Of a stretch of DNA of 64,000 nt, positions 35,675 to 44,452 are shown in pieces. Position 1 is the stretch's first letter. Every line of letters starts with the position of its first letter. Below the pieces are notes generated by a model. The model searched no databases and was not told the origin of the DNA. It was given only the letters and a program-made list of their open reading frames with translations. The stretch is from JAADFF01 sp013153035 (GTDB lineage: Bacteria > Coprothermobacterota > Coprothermobacteria > Coprothermobacterales > JAADFF01), in NCBI GenBank assembly GCA_026184435.1, contig CP046447.1, one strand, 5' to 3'. Position numbers and translations under genes: made by a program.

Positions 35675-36541
35675 ATGGAATTGTTTTTGGGTGTTGCACT
35701 AGCTGTTTTTCTATTATACAACATTTTACTGACATTATGGTATATCTCTGAACGAAAGCGACTAAATACTGAAATCAATCGTCTCCAGAATATTATTAGT
35801 AGCCTTACCCAGGAGATAAGGCAGGGTAATATGGCTATTGGTAAGATTGATGGCAAGATATCTATACTTGATAATGTGGATAAACATGTATTTACCAGTA
35901 CTCAAATGGTTTCTCAAATATTCCGCTCTTTAGAAGAAGTATCTCCTAAGATAACAAAGCTATATGAGAGTATCATTGGAGACCGAGGACGGAGCGGGGA
36001 AATGATACTTCAGTTTCTCTTAGAGCGTATACTACTTCCCGGTGAATATGAGTCTCAGGTTACTATGGGTCCTTATCGTGTAGATGTACTTCTCAATCTC
36101 GATATGGGTGATGCTGTGATCAGAGTACCTATTGATAGCAAGTTTACCTATGGTAATGAGTCTGATGTGAAAGCCCGTATTGATGAAGTTGCAAAGTATG
36201 TGCCATATTCTGATACTGGATTTGCACTGATGTATGTTCCATCTGATACTCTTTTTGCAGAAATTACCCAAAATGTTCATCTAATAGACTATGCCTTTTC
36301 CAAGGGAGTATATATTGTAGGACCTACATCTCTTTATGCCTTTGTTCGATCGGCCCATATGATGAAATCTCTTGTCGATGCTTCCCAGAAGCATAAGGAG
36401 ACCCTCAAGAAAGTATCGTCCATTAAGAAGGATATAGATGATATCCTTGGAGAGAGCGAAAAGGTTCTCAGGCATAGTAGGAATATGATTGCACGACTGG
36501 AGAGCCTTAATGAAAAGCTCAGACGGATAAAGGAGGTATAG
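35675..36541 (+). CDS. rmuC: RmuC family DNA recombination protein
   Basis: A 288-residue RmuC homologue: an N-terminal membrane anchor (about 3-24), a coiled coil (about 28-85) and the nuclease-like core. The core reads GDRGRSGEMILQFLLERIL, then YRVDVLLNL and the DSKF motif of the restriction-endonuclease-like fold. It is shorter than the common 400-500 residue members, mainly in the coiled coils. Proposed to limit DNA inversions and process replication intermediates. ATG behind a weak AGGTAGGTGG. The next gene starts four bases after its stop. Confidence 0.85.
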   Translation: MELFLGVALAVFLLYNILLTLWYISERKRLNTEINRLQNIISSLTQEIRQGNMAIGKIDGKISILDNVDKHVFTSTQMVSQIFRSLEEVSPKITKLYESIIGDRGRSGEMILQFLLERILLPGEYESQVTMGPYRVDVLLNLDMGDAVIRVPIDSKFTYGNESDVKARIDEVAKYVPYSDTGFALMYVPSDTLFAEITQNVHLIDYAFSKGVYIVGPTSLYAFVRSAHMMKSLVDASQKHKETLKKVSSIKKDIDDILGESEKVLRHSRNMIARLESLNEKLRRIKEV

Positions 36542-36545
36542 ATAT

Positions 36546-37073
36546 ATGAATACACTGGCAAGTATTGCGTTTTTCTCCTTTTTGCTTTCTATGATTTTCT
36601 TTATAACAGCAGAGGTATTGGCTGTTATGAAACTGAAGAGAAAGGATTGTACGGCAACAAGAGCTTTTTTGTGGTTTGAGGTGCTGGGTTTTATATCGGT
36701 ATCTTCAGATTATTACAAGCTTTACGATAGAGGCAGTGAAAAGTTAAAGGATTGCGAAAAAACATGGTGGGATGCCCTTAGTGAGCAGGCTGAAAATGGC
36801 GTTTTATATCCAGAAAAGGCGTGGCAGGTCATTAAATCTCTAAAGTCAGAGCAGAGTGTAAGGAGATTTATATTCCTTGCAACAGTGGAGAAATGGGCCC
36901 GTATACTGGGTCTTGTGTCATATACAATTGCATTGGCCATTATTCTCATGTCTGACACAGCAAAAGGTTGGGTTTGGGGTTCACTTCTCATTGCCTTATG
37001 GAATATATACAAACTCTACTATGTATATGGTGTGTTTAGACCGCTGGTGAAGCATAAAGTGTATGCGTCTTAG
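36546..37073 (+). CDS. uncharacterised membrane protein
   Basis: A 175-residue protein with one N-terminal membrane helix (about 5-28), a soluble middle region (WWDALSEQAENGVLYPEKAW) and two closing helices (about 117-155). No family recognised. Preceded by AAGGAGG and four bases from rmuC, so co-transcribed. Its TAG overlaps the TAA of the convergent gene within TTAG (37070-37073). Confidence 0.65.
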   Translation: MNTLASIAFFSFLLSMIFFITAEVLAVMKLKRKDCTATRAFLWFEVLGFISVSSDYYKLYDRGSEKLKDCEKTWWDALSEQAENGVLYPEKAWQVIKSLKSEQSVRRFIFLATVEKWARILGLVSYTIALAIILMSDTAKGWVWGSLLIALWNIYKLYYVYGVFRPLVKHKVYAS

Positions 37074-37993
37074 ACACTATCTCTGGCTTGCCGTAGCACC
37101 TCGGGGAAGATGTGGGGATCTTTTCTCATGTCTTCCCACGATATACCAGACATGTTCATATCTTCCATAATTTCAACGCTTTTACGTAAGAGCTCAGCAT
37201 AATTTCTAATGATGTTTCCCTTGACGAGTTTATTTAGGGCACTTGTTCCCATATCCTGTGGATGGTAGATGTGTGGGGCAAAGAGTTTCGATAAACGGTA
37301 AGCAATCATGTAGGTGGTGAATTTGCTTACAGTTAGTTCCTTTTCTTCGTCCCAGCCATCGGTCTTTAGTGAAAGCACAAGACTTGTCTGCACACCAACA
37401 GCCACCGAAGAATATAGCTCAAGCATCATGGTGGTGAAAGGGTTTGCCTGTGTGATAATAATGGGTATCTCCTGCAACAGTTTCTTGCCAGCCCCTGTAC
37501 TGAGTTTATATATTTCAACAAATGTATCAGGACTGAGTTCCTGTAAGGATGCTATGTCATCGGTTTCTGTAAATTGACTTGTCATATCTGATATCTCTTC
37601 GGCAAATGCATCTATAAGCTCAGAGTTTTCTATTACAAGCGATATAACAGTGTTTTCTAGAGAACTCTTTAACCAAGACATGACCTCTTCCCCTTGCATG
37701 AGTCTAATGGTACCTTTGACCTGTATAAGGGGGTTTTCGCTTTCAAATGACGGTGCGAAGACAGGTGGCAGTAGTGCGCTTATGACATGGGCTGTGATAA
37801 TACCCATAATGGTGTCAAACATAAGCCTATCGGATTCTGCTATTTGTGGCAGTAGACCCTCATAGCTTTCTGCACTTTCCTGTAAAAAGTGAGATGCCGG
37901 TATCGTGGCCACATCTTCAAGGTCAAGTAAAAACACTGTATATGTTGCCAGTGCCCTTGTATGTGTTTCTGGTATTTCTATATGATCTGTCAT
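37070..37993 (-). CDS. uncharacterised acidic helical protein
   Basis: A 307-residue acidic, predominantly helical protein with no signal peptide, membrane span or motif I recognise. The ATG follows GAGGTGAT. It lies 27 bases after the GGDEF gene on the same strand, so it is probably the last gene of the transcript that starts at 40902. An accessory role in cyclic di-GMP signalling is only inferred from position. Confidence 0.65.
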   Translation of the reverse strand: MTDHIEIPETHTRALATYTVFLLDLEDVATIPASHFLQESAESYEGLLPQIAESDRLMFDTIMGIITAHVISALLPPVFAPSFESENPLIQVKGTIRLMQGEEVMSWLKSSLENTVISLVIENSELIDAFAEEISDMTSQFTETDDIASLQELSPDTFVEIYKLSTGAGKKLLQEIPIIITQANPFTTMMLELYSSVAVGVQTSLVLSLKTDGWDEEKELTVSKFTTYMIAYRLSKLFAPHIYHPQDMGTSALNKLVKGNIIRNYAELLRKSVEIMEDMNMSGISWEDMRKDPHIFPEVLRQARDSV

Positions 37994-38020
37994 GCTATCA
38001 CCTCATCTGCATCTTATCAT

Positions 38021-39097
38021 TTATGCCGCCTCAAATATATAGTACGTGTTTCTCTTTTCCTTAGCTTTATATAGTGCTTCATCGGCTATTTTTAGTGCTT
38101 TTTCTGGCTCAAAAGGAATATTTTTCATCTTATAGGCTACACCTATAGAGACTGTTACCGGTATTTCTTTAACAATGGGAGGATTGGCAATAGCTTTTCT
38201 AATACGGTCTGCAATGCTATACGTAACCCGAAGCCCTACATCTTTGATAACGATGACAAACTCGTCTCCACCGTATCGAATAATTTCATCACCACTACGA
38301 AGCACCTTTTTTATACGGTTGACAACTTCTACCAACACTTTGTCGCCCTCCTCATGACCGAGTGTGTCATTGACTTCTTTGAAGTGGTCAAGGTCTATCA
38401 TGAAGACGGCAATGCTTTCTGTATGGCCTCTAAGCCTCTGCATGAGTACGGGTAGGTATCCTCTATTTCTTGCCCCTGTTAGTGGGTCGGTATACATCTT
38501 AATGAGATTGTTCCACCTTCTGATAATAATTTCCAACACTTGCATACCTATTTCTGTTGTTTCACGGGCATGTTCTTCATCTGTTGTAATACTGAGAATA
38601 AGCACATTATCTTCTGCATCTTTTTTCTGAAGTACTATACGTCTGCTATTTTCAGGCTTTTCCCTATCTCCCCATACGGTTGATATAACTTCTTTGTCTC
38701 CGCGAGGACTAATAACCTCTAAGGAGATCTCAAAGATAGGTAGTGTTGCCAGGAGATACGCTGCTCCTACCCTTGCTGCCGTTTCCCTATCCATTACCTC
38801 TTCAAGATGCATAGCAAGGTCCGCCAATGGTTTAGCGCTGTCTAAGCCCCGCTTGAATCGTTCTATGATATGGGCTATACCATCCTCATCTACTTCGGAG
38901 ATTTCTTCTTTAAGAAGGGAGGCTATTCTACTTGTTGTTAGTGATTTGCCAATAATAATGCCCCCTAATAGTGCTAGTGATGATGCAATGCCTACCAATA
39001 TGCCAATCATCATACCTTTGGTTACCCATAAATATATGGTGATGATAATAGCACCGCTCAATAATGTAAATCCCCCTACTAATCTACCTGTACGCAT
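38021..39097 (-). CDS. membrane diguanylate cyclase (GGDEF)
   Basis: A 358-residue protein with two N-terminal membrane helices and almost no outer loop (about 7-25 and 29-50). A cytoplasmic GAF-like region (about 90-190) and a GGDEF domain follow. The active site is GGDEF (276-280), with RSGD five residues upstream, an intact product-inhibition site. It should synthesise cyclic di-GMP. Its ATG lies 19 bases inside the end of the preceding GGDEF gene, so the pair is translationally coupled. Confidence 0.92.
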   Translation of the reverse strand: MRTGRLVGGFTLLSGAIIITIYLWVTKGMMIGILVGIASSLALLGGIIIGKSLTTSRIASLLKEEISEVDEDGIAHIIERFKRGLDSAKPLADLAMHLEEVMDRETAARVGAAYLLATLPIFEISLEVISPRGDKEVISTVWGDREKPENSRRIVLQKKDAEDNVLILSITTDEEHARETTEIGMQVLEIIIRRWNNLIKMYTDPLTGARNRGYLPVLMQRLRGHTESIAVFMIDLDHFKEVNDTLGHEEGDKVLVEVVNRIKKVLRSGDEIIRYGGDEFVIVIKDVGLRVTYSIADRIRKAIANPPIVKEIPVTVSIGVAYKMKNIPFEPEKALKIADEALYKAKEKRNTYYIFEAA

Positions 39098-40902
39098 ACA
39101 ACACTATCCCTCTTTTCTTTGGCCTTGTACATGGCCTTATCGGCGAGTTTGATTAATGTCTCTATGTCTATATCCTTACCTGCTTCTTTATATACGGCAC
39201 CTATTGATGCACTAACAGGTATACCCTTGGTAATAGGTGGTTCTTTGATGTGTTCCTTAATACGCTCTGCGGCATGACACATGGCATTATAGTTGAGATC
39301 TTTCATTATAATAACAAATTCGTCTCCACCCATTCTAATGACAACATCTGATGGTCTTATGGTGCTCTCTATACGGCTTACAACCTCTTTTAAGACCCTA
39401 TCGCCCTCTTCATGTCCTAGTGTATCATTGACGTCTTTAAAATGGTCAAGATCTAACATAAGTACGGCTGCACTACCCTCTTTGCTTATAAGTTCTGAAG
39501 CATAGTCTTCAAGATATCTACGGGTATATGCACCTGTTAGTGGATCTGTTAATGATTCATCGATATCCTCCAGTTTGGCTATAAATGAACGGATAATTTC
39601 TCCCAGTATCTCTATTTCCGATGATGAGAGCGGTTCTTCTGTGTAGATGGTAAGGTTGTACTTTCTCCCATTAATGTTGAGTGGTATAGTCAAAGCTATT
39701 CCTGTGTTCTGGCCCATATGAGTGACAGGTACATTGCGACCTTGCTTTTCTATATAGAGGTATAAGCCCTTAAGCTTGAAGGGGTCCATAAGATAGTGGT
39801 ACATATACTCCAGTGCTTCTGTAAGTGTACCGGCTGCGGCGATGAGTGATGACAGTTCGCCGACAAATTCTTTGATGGTTAGTGCTGTTTCTATTTCCTC
39901 TATACGCTTCTTAATCATGGAAAGCAGTTTTTCTTTGCTAACGGTACCTGCATGTTCTATGCCTGCCAGTTCATCCCATATATCTTCAAGTAGCTTTTCT
40001 TTTTCCATGGTTGTCTTAATGTTGTAATACAGTACAACAAGCAGGAATAGCATGATTAGCAGAAATGGCAGTGCGGACCATAAGGTTTTTTGTATAATCG
40101 TTAGCTCTGAAATGCTGTACACATAATAAAGCCCTGTGAGGTTACTGTGTATGATGCCTATATAGGCTCTGCTTCTTTTTATAACTGTACCCGTTGGTTG
40201 TATATCTGATAGCTCCTTAGGTAGCTTGTTGTATATGTGAAAATCTATATATCCTTCAAGTGGATGGGCCAGCGTATCGATTGTGTCGGCTATATATTGC
40301 TTTACTGCACTTAGAGAGTTTTCAATATCTTCTAAGTACAGAGAAGTTCCTACTGCCCAATGTAGAGACGGGATGCACTTAATATATGAGAATTTTTCTG
40401 TTTGTATTTCCTGTCCGGGCTTATACCATTTATATGATATGAGACCTTCTGGGCATGCCCCAGTGATTTTTTCTGTAATGTACTGGGGTGGAGATGTTGA
40501 TGTGTCTATAGGGTGTGCTATGGTAAGGCCAGTTTTTATGTCAAGAACATATGAATAAGTGTTCTTAGAAAAGCTATAGGTCATTTTGACCAGTACATTT
40601 GCCACTTCTTTGGCAAATCCGACACTACCTGTTGTTTGATATGCAAGGTTAATAGAATCTGCGATAATTATGGTTTGTAGTCTTGTAAAGTTGATGCGTT
40701 CCTTTTTCCACTTGTTGTCCATGGATGCATATAGTTTTTTCATACTGGAGGTGATTTCTTGGGTATAGGCTATTCTCTTCTTGAGTATCTTTGTCATCTC
40801 TGATGATGTTCTGCTATAGTGGATGGCAACAACAATAAAACTTACTATAACAAACATAGCCACTGTACTGATTAATGTTTTCCCCAAACTGCTTTTTGCC
40901 AT
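39079..40902 (-). CDS. Cache-domain membrane diguanylate cyclase
   Basis: A 607-residue sensor protein. Helix 1 (about 10-28) and helix 2 (about 278-298) enclose a ~250-residue outer sensor with single-Cache features (SYVLDIKTGLTIAHP, then FSYIKCIPSLHWAVGTSLYL). A cytoplasmic GAF-like region follows, then a GGDEF domain (525-529) with RPSD as the I-site. It probably converts an external small-molecule signal to cyclic di-GMP. ATG behind GAGGGGA. Its C-terminus overlaps the second cyclase; it is divergent from a chemoreceptor gene. Confidence 0.92.
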   Translation of the reverse strand: MAKSSLGKTLISTVAMFVIVSFIVVAIHYSRTSSEMTKILKKRIAYTQEITSSMKKLYASMDNKWKKERINFTRLQTIIIADSINLAYQTTGSVGFAKEVANVLVKMTYSFSKNTYSYVLDIKTGLTIAHPIDTSTSPPQYITEKITGACPEGLISYKWYKPGQEIQTEKFSYIKCIPSLHWAVGTSLYLEDIENSLSAVKQYIADTIDTLAHPLEGYIDFHIYNKLPKELSDIQPTGTVIKRSRAYIGIIHSNLTGLYYVYSISELTIIQKTLWSALPFLLIMLFLLVVLYYNIKTTMEKEKLLEDIWDELAGIEHAGTVSKEKLLSMIKKRIEEIETALTIKEFVGELSSLIAAAGTLTEALEYMYHYLMDPFKLKGLYLYIEKQGRNVPVTHMGQNTGIALTIPLNINGRKYNLTIYTEEPLSSSEIEILGEIIRSFIAKLEDIDESLTDPLTGAYTRRYLEDYASELISKEGSAAVLMLDLDHFKDVNDTLGHEEGDRVLKEVVSRIESTIRPSDVVIRMGGDEFVIIMKDLNYNAMCHAAERIKEHIKEPPITKGIPVSASIGAVYKEAGKDIDIETLIKLADKAMYKAKEKRDSVVCVQVD

Positions 40903-40986
40903 GTGTCCCCTCGTTATGTGTGCTGATAATGTATATTTCTATTATAATCCCTTGTGAATATAAAATTATTCGTATCCGAGAGCTGG

Positions 40987-41012
40987 TTCTACAGGCTAAG
41001 TTTACTGTAGAA
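40987..41012 (+). promoter_or_regulatory. 8-bp dyad next to a possible -10, upstream of the first 7TM chemoreceptor
   Basis: TTCTACAG (40987-40994) and CTGTAGAA (41005-41012) are perfect inverted repeats separated by 10 bases. TATACT at 41013-41018 directly follows and could be the -10 for the receptor gene, placing the dyad over the -35 to -10 region, where a repressor would sit. The remaining gap (40903-40986) contains ATTATAAT (40941-40948), usable as a -10 on either strand. Confidence 0.4.
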
Positions 41013-41069
41013 TATACTCCTACAAGAATATTATCGATTGATTTTAATATTACCGAGGAGGTGCCAATT

Positions 41070-43154
41070 GTGAGGGTTATCAAGAATACACTGATATTTC
41101 TTGTGTTGTTTTTTCTTATAGTGATAGTCTATTTTGGATTTGTGGCTACACTATCTATGGATAGGTATCAGCCTACCATTATTATCGATAAATGGCATGC
41201 CACTGGTGGAAGGGAAGTATCCGGATTTGTGGAGGATTACAGGTCTGATTTCACAAGGGCCTCATTGTGGACGACAATTAGTGTAGATAAGGCAGATGTG
41301 TATTATCTGGTTATACCCAACCTTGTAGCCGGAGGAGGTTATAGGGTCATTGTTGATGACCATCTGGTAGGACAGATAGAGAAAAGCAAGGCGGCATATG
41401 TCAATTCTGCTCCTGTAACTGAGGTTTTCCCTATGAAGCTTATTCCCGGCAGCCATAAGATAGAGATAGATTTATCTTATAAGTATGGATATGGTTTTAC
41501 AACCCAACCCGCATTTATTACAGACGATAGTTGGGGAGCATATGAGTATAAATATGTCAATAACTACTGGCATCAAGGTATTTTTCTATCCGATGGTGCG
41601 GTTATGGTCATTGTGGGTCTGCTATTCATCATGCTGTATTTCCTGACAGGTAAGCAGATGAAAAGTTATCTCTTGTTTGGTATAGCATTTATCCTTGTGT
41701 ATGTAACGACACTGAAGGAGAGCATTTTTTACCTGCCTATTGACTATTTCACCATGAAAAAGATTCGTGATATTGCCATGATGCTTGGTGCCGTTATTTT
41801 CCTTCAGGCTATGCTTGTGTTTATTAAAGGTAGTCTAAAACCGTGGTTTGCAAAACTACTTTATGCTTATTATGCGGTTGTTGTGCTGAGTTTCCTCATT
41901 CCCAGCTATACGGCCTTTGCCACATTTGTCAAGCTTATGTATGTCTTTGTTTTGCTACTGTATTTCTACACAGCAGGTTTTTACATTGTTTCTGCCCAGC
42001 AGACAGCAGAGAAGTTTGTTCTTGGCGGTTTGGCATTTATGGGGTTATCTTATATCATTGGCATATTAGGTGCCCTCGGTGTTTTACACCTTATCATAGA
42101 TCCTGTAGCCATCGGTATCCTCTTAGCAGTTGTTGTTTCTGCCATAGCTTTGCTTATTGATTTCTCGGATGTGTACAAGAGGGCCCATGAGGCCACACAG
42201 GAGGCTCTAAAGTCTAAACAGCAGATAGAAGAGGTACTTCAAGGTGTAGAACAGACAGCAGATGCTATTGGTGCTGTTATGAACACGGTTATGGGAGTTA
42301 GTACAGATGTTTCAAGTTTAGCAGAAGATATGTTGAGTGTGTCCGAAGGTTTAAGCAAAGAGGTTGATACCCTGACAGACGCTACCGCTATGATATCTGA
42401 CAATATAGAAGGTATTCGCAAGGCCTCTCAATCTCTTGCCGATAGTGCAGGTGCTCTTAGTAACTTTTCAATGTCTATGCAGAGTAGGACAAGAGAGAAT
42501 ATTGAAAATCTTCAGTCTGTTATTGCCACATTTAGTAGCCTTAATCAGCAAATGCAGAAGGTCAATGCCCTAACAGAGGAATTTTCTAAAGTGTCTTCTG
42601 AGGTTGGTTCTATTATCGAGGAGATTAGAAATATTGCCAAGAAGACCAATCTTCTTGCCCTCAATGCTGCCATTGAAGCAGCAAGGGCTGGTGAGGCCGG
42701 TAAGGGATTTGCCGTTGTTGCCGATGAGGTAAGAAAGCTTGCAGAGATGTCTACAGAATCTGTTGGTCGAATTGAGGAAATTATGTCAGGACTTTCTGAG
42801 TTTGCCAGCAGGCTGGCAGAGGATGTGAAATCTACAACTGAGGCTCTTGGTGAGGCAACCCGTAGTGGAGAAGAGGTAGCCAGTAGCTTACAAGATACAG
42901 CTAATGATGTTGAGAAACTGTCTACCATGGCAGAAGACCTTGCTGCTGTGTCAGAGGAGCTAACAGCTTCCACAGAGGAAGTCAGTCGCTCTACAGAGAA
43001 TCTCCTTAAACTGTCTGAAACAGTAGATGCTGTTTCCCAAAAGGTCACACAGGGTAGTCAGAAACAGGAGAAACTGGCAGAAGACCTTCTTAAAGGGGCT
43101 AAAGCCCTTGAGGATAATGTTAGAAGGCTCCAAGAACTGCTTGAGGGTAGGTAA
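41070..43154 (+). CDS. 7TM-type methyl-accepting chemoreceptor with jelly-roll-like sensor
   Basis: A 694-residue receptor. Helix 1 (about 7-28) is followed by a ~140-residue outer domain with a beta-sandwich look (YYLVIPNLVAGGGYRVIVDD, then GSHKIEIDLSYKYGYGF). About seven membrane helices follow (about 173-372), then a long cytoplasmic coiled coil. The signalling tip reads NLLALNAAIEAARAGEAGKG (about 527-546). No HAMP domain is evident. The plan resembles 7TMR-DISM sensors fused to a chemoreceptor output. GTG 41070 is chosen for GAGGAGGTG five to eight bases upstream and because the 694-residue paralog starts at the same point; the open frame to 40875 is unsupported. Confidence 0.85.
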   Translation: MRVIKNTLIFLVLFFLIVIVYFGFVATLSMDRYQPTIIIDKWHATGGREVSGFVEDYRSDFTRASLWTTISVDKADVYYLVIPNLVAGGGYRVIVDDHLVGQIEKSKAAYVNSAPVTEVFPMKLIPGSHKIEIDLSYKYGYGFTTQPAFITDDSWGAYEYKYVNNYWHQGIFLSDGAVMVIVGLLFIMLYFLTGKQMKSYLLFGIAFILVYVTTLKESIFYLPIDYFTMKKIRDIAMMLGAVIFLQAMLVFIKGSLKPWFAKLLYAYYAVVVLSFLIPSYTAFATFVKLMYVFVLLLYFYTAGFYIVSAQQTAEKFVLGGLAFMGLSYIIGILGALGVLHLIIDPVAIGILLAVVVSAIALLIDFSDVYKRAHEATQEALKSKQQIEEVLQGVEQTADAIGAVMNTVMGVSTDVSSLAEDMLSVSEGLSKEVDTLTDATAMISDNIEGIRKASQSLADSAGALSNFSMSMQSRTRENIENLQSVIATFSSLNQQMQKVNALTEEFSKVSSEVGSIIEEIRNIAKKTNLLALNAAIEAARAGEAGKGFAVVADEVRKLAEMSTESVGRIEEIMSGLSEFASRLAEDVKSTTEALGEATRSGEEVASSLQDTANDVEKLSTMAEDLAAVSEELTASTEEVSRSTENLLKLSETVDAVSQKVTQGSQKQEKLAEDLLKGAKALEDNVRRLQELLEGR

Positions 43155-43166
43155 TCCTACCCTCAA
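43141..43166. terminator. bidirectional hairpin with a stop codon in its loop
   Basis: A perfect 11-bp stem, TTGAGGGTAGG (43141-43151) with CCTACCCTCAA (43156-43166), around TAAT; the TAA of the chemoreceptor gene is in the loop. The T-tract is weak on both strands (GCTTT on plus). It lies between convergent genes and probably serves both. Confidence 0.65.
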
Positions 43167-43174
43167 GCTTTCCC

Positions 43175-44452
43175 TTATCCTCCTATAATCTCTGCTCCCT
43201 CTGCCAATATATATGGCATTGGTCCTGTGTTAAGCATTTGTATATCTTTGCTGATATCTACGATGCCGTTTAGTATATTCAGCACAGAAAATGACACCAT
43301 GGTATCTGTGATACCATATGCTATTTCGCCATTTTCTATGAAGAAGCTGTTTTTGGCAACACCAGATACCATACCTGTCTGATAGTTGATATTGCCAGAA
43401 AACCTCTCAAGAAGTATGGCCCTGTCTATAGACTTTATCATGTCATCAAGGCTGCTTGTGCTGTCTATCTTTAGGCAGTGGGGTGCTACTCCGGAAACGG
43501 AGGAGTAGCCACCGCTGGCATGTCCTGTGTTGACCATACCCAGATATTTAGATGCATATGCATTAAGGAAAAAGCTTTCCAGTGTTCCCTTACTGATAAT
43601 AGGGGTTAGCGATGTCGGTGTTCCTTCTCTGTCAAATGCTGTTGCGTAAGGAGAGCCATCAACAAGTGGATTATCTATAATTGTAAGTTTAGGCGATGCT
43701 ATCTGTTTTCCAATGCTATTTTTCCACATGCTGGCGTTTCTTACAACCCTCAGTCCGCTGGCGTGATAGGTGATAAAGTCTATGAGGATGTCTTCTACGG
43801 CACGGGGAGATAAAAGAATTAGTCCTTTATAAGAAGGTGCCTTTCTGGGATTCAGTGTTTTTACAAGTCTTTTGACAAATGTTCTTAGCTCTGACTCAAC
43901 TCTGTCTATGAATCTTTCATAGTTGACATCTTCTACGGATATATAGTCAAATGATGAAACTTCATCACCTTCTATGGCCATGCCGGCTATACCCATAGAA
44001 AATATTGTGCGTTTTTCTGAGACACTGACACCTTCTGTATTTTCTACAGATACCTCTGTCTTTTCTATATCTACCATCAGTGAGTCTACAGATATACGAC
44101 TGTCGGTTTCTTTGGCAAGTTCCAGAAATTTCTTGGCAAGTTCCGCCGCCGTCTTGACCATATCTATCTTGTCTATGGTTTCATCGTATATACCAGTAAT
44201 GTCTGGATATCTACCGGGTCGACCTATATCAAGGAATGGGTCTTCTGGGGATGTCTTTGCTATTTCTCTCGCCATTGGTGTTAGTTTGTCTATGTCTGTG
44301 CTGCCTATGGCCGATACAAATCCTTGCCTACTATTTTCTATAACCCTGATACCAATTGCCTGAAAGCTGCCATATGATACTGTTTTTAACCTGCCACTTT
44401 CTACAAAAGCATGTGCCTTGTCATTATAGGCTGTGAATATTTCTCTCTTCAC
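43175..44452 (-). CDS. tldE: TldE/PmbA-type subunit of the TldD/TldE protease
   Basis: A 425-residue member of the TldD/PmbA family. It lacks the HExxxH metal motif found in its neighbour, as expected for the non-catalytic TldE/PmbA partner. Family features include VENTEGVSVSEKRT and the glycine/serine-rich GHASGGYSSVSGVAPHCLKI. With TldD it forms a heterodimeric metalloprotease that degrades small unfolded peptides and matures some modified peptides. The GTG or ATG start overlaps the tldD stop by four bases. The pair sits between two chemoreceptor paralogs. Confidence 0.92.
   Translation of the reverse strand: MKREIFTAYNDKAHAFVESGRLKTVSYGSFQAIGIRVIENSRQGFVSAIGSTDIDKLTPMAREIAKTSPEDPFLDIGRPGRYPDITGIYDETIDKIDMVKTAAELAKKFLELAKETDSRISVDSLMVDIEKTEVSVENTEGVSVSEKRTIFSMGIAGMAIEGDEVSSFDYISVEDVNYERFIDRVESELRTFVKRLVKTLNPRKAPSYKGLILLSPRAVEDILIDFITYHASGLRVVRNASMWKNSIGKQIASPKLTIIDNPLVDGSPYATAFDREGTPTSLTPIISKGTLESFFLNAYASKYLGMVNTGHASGGYSSVSGVAPHCLKIDSTSSLDDMIKSIDRAILLERFSGNINYQTGMVSGVAKNSFFIENGEIAYGITDTMVSFSVLNILNGIVDISKDIQMLNTGPMPYILAEGAEIIGG

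Noticed and set aside
40875..41069. Longer start for the first 7TM chemoreceptor.
   Set aside because: A perfect ribosome-binding site precedes GTG 41070, the paralog has the identical 694-residue length from the same point, and the extension overlaps the divergent GGDEF gene.
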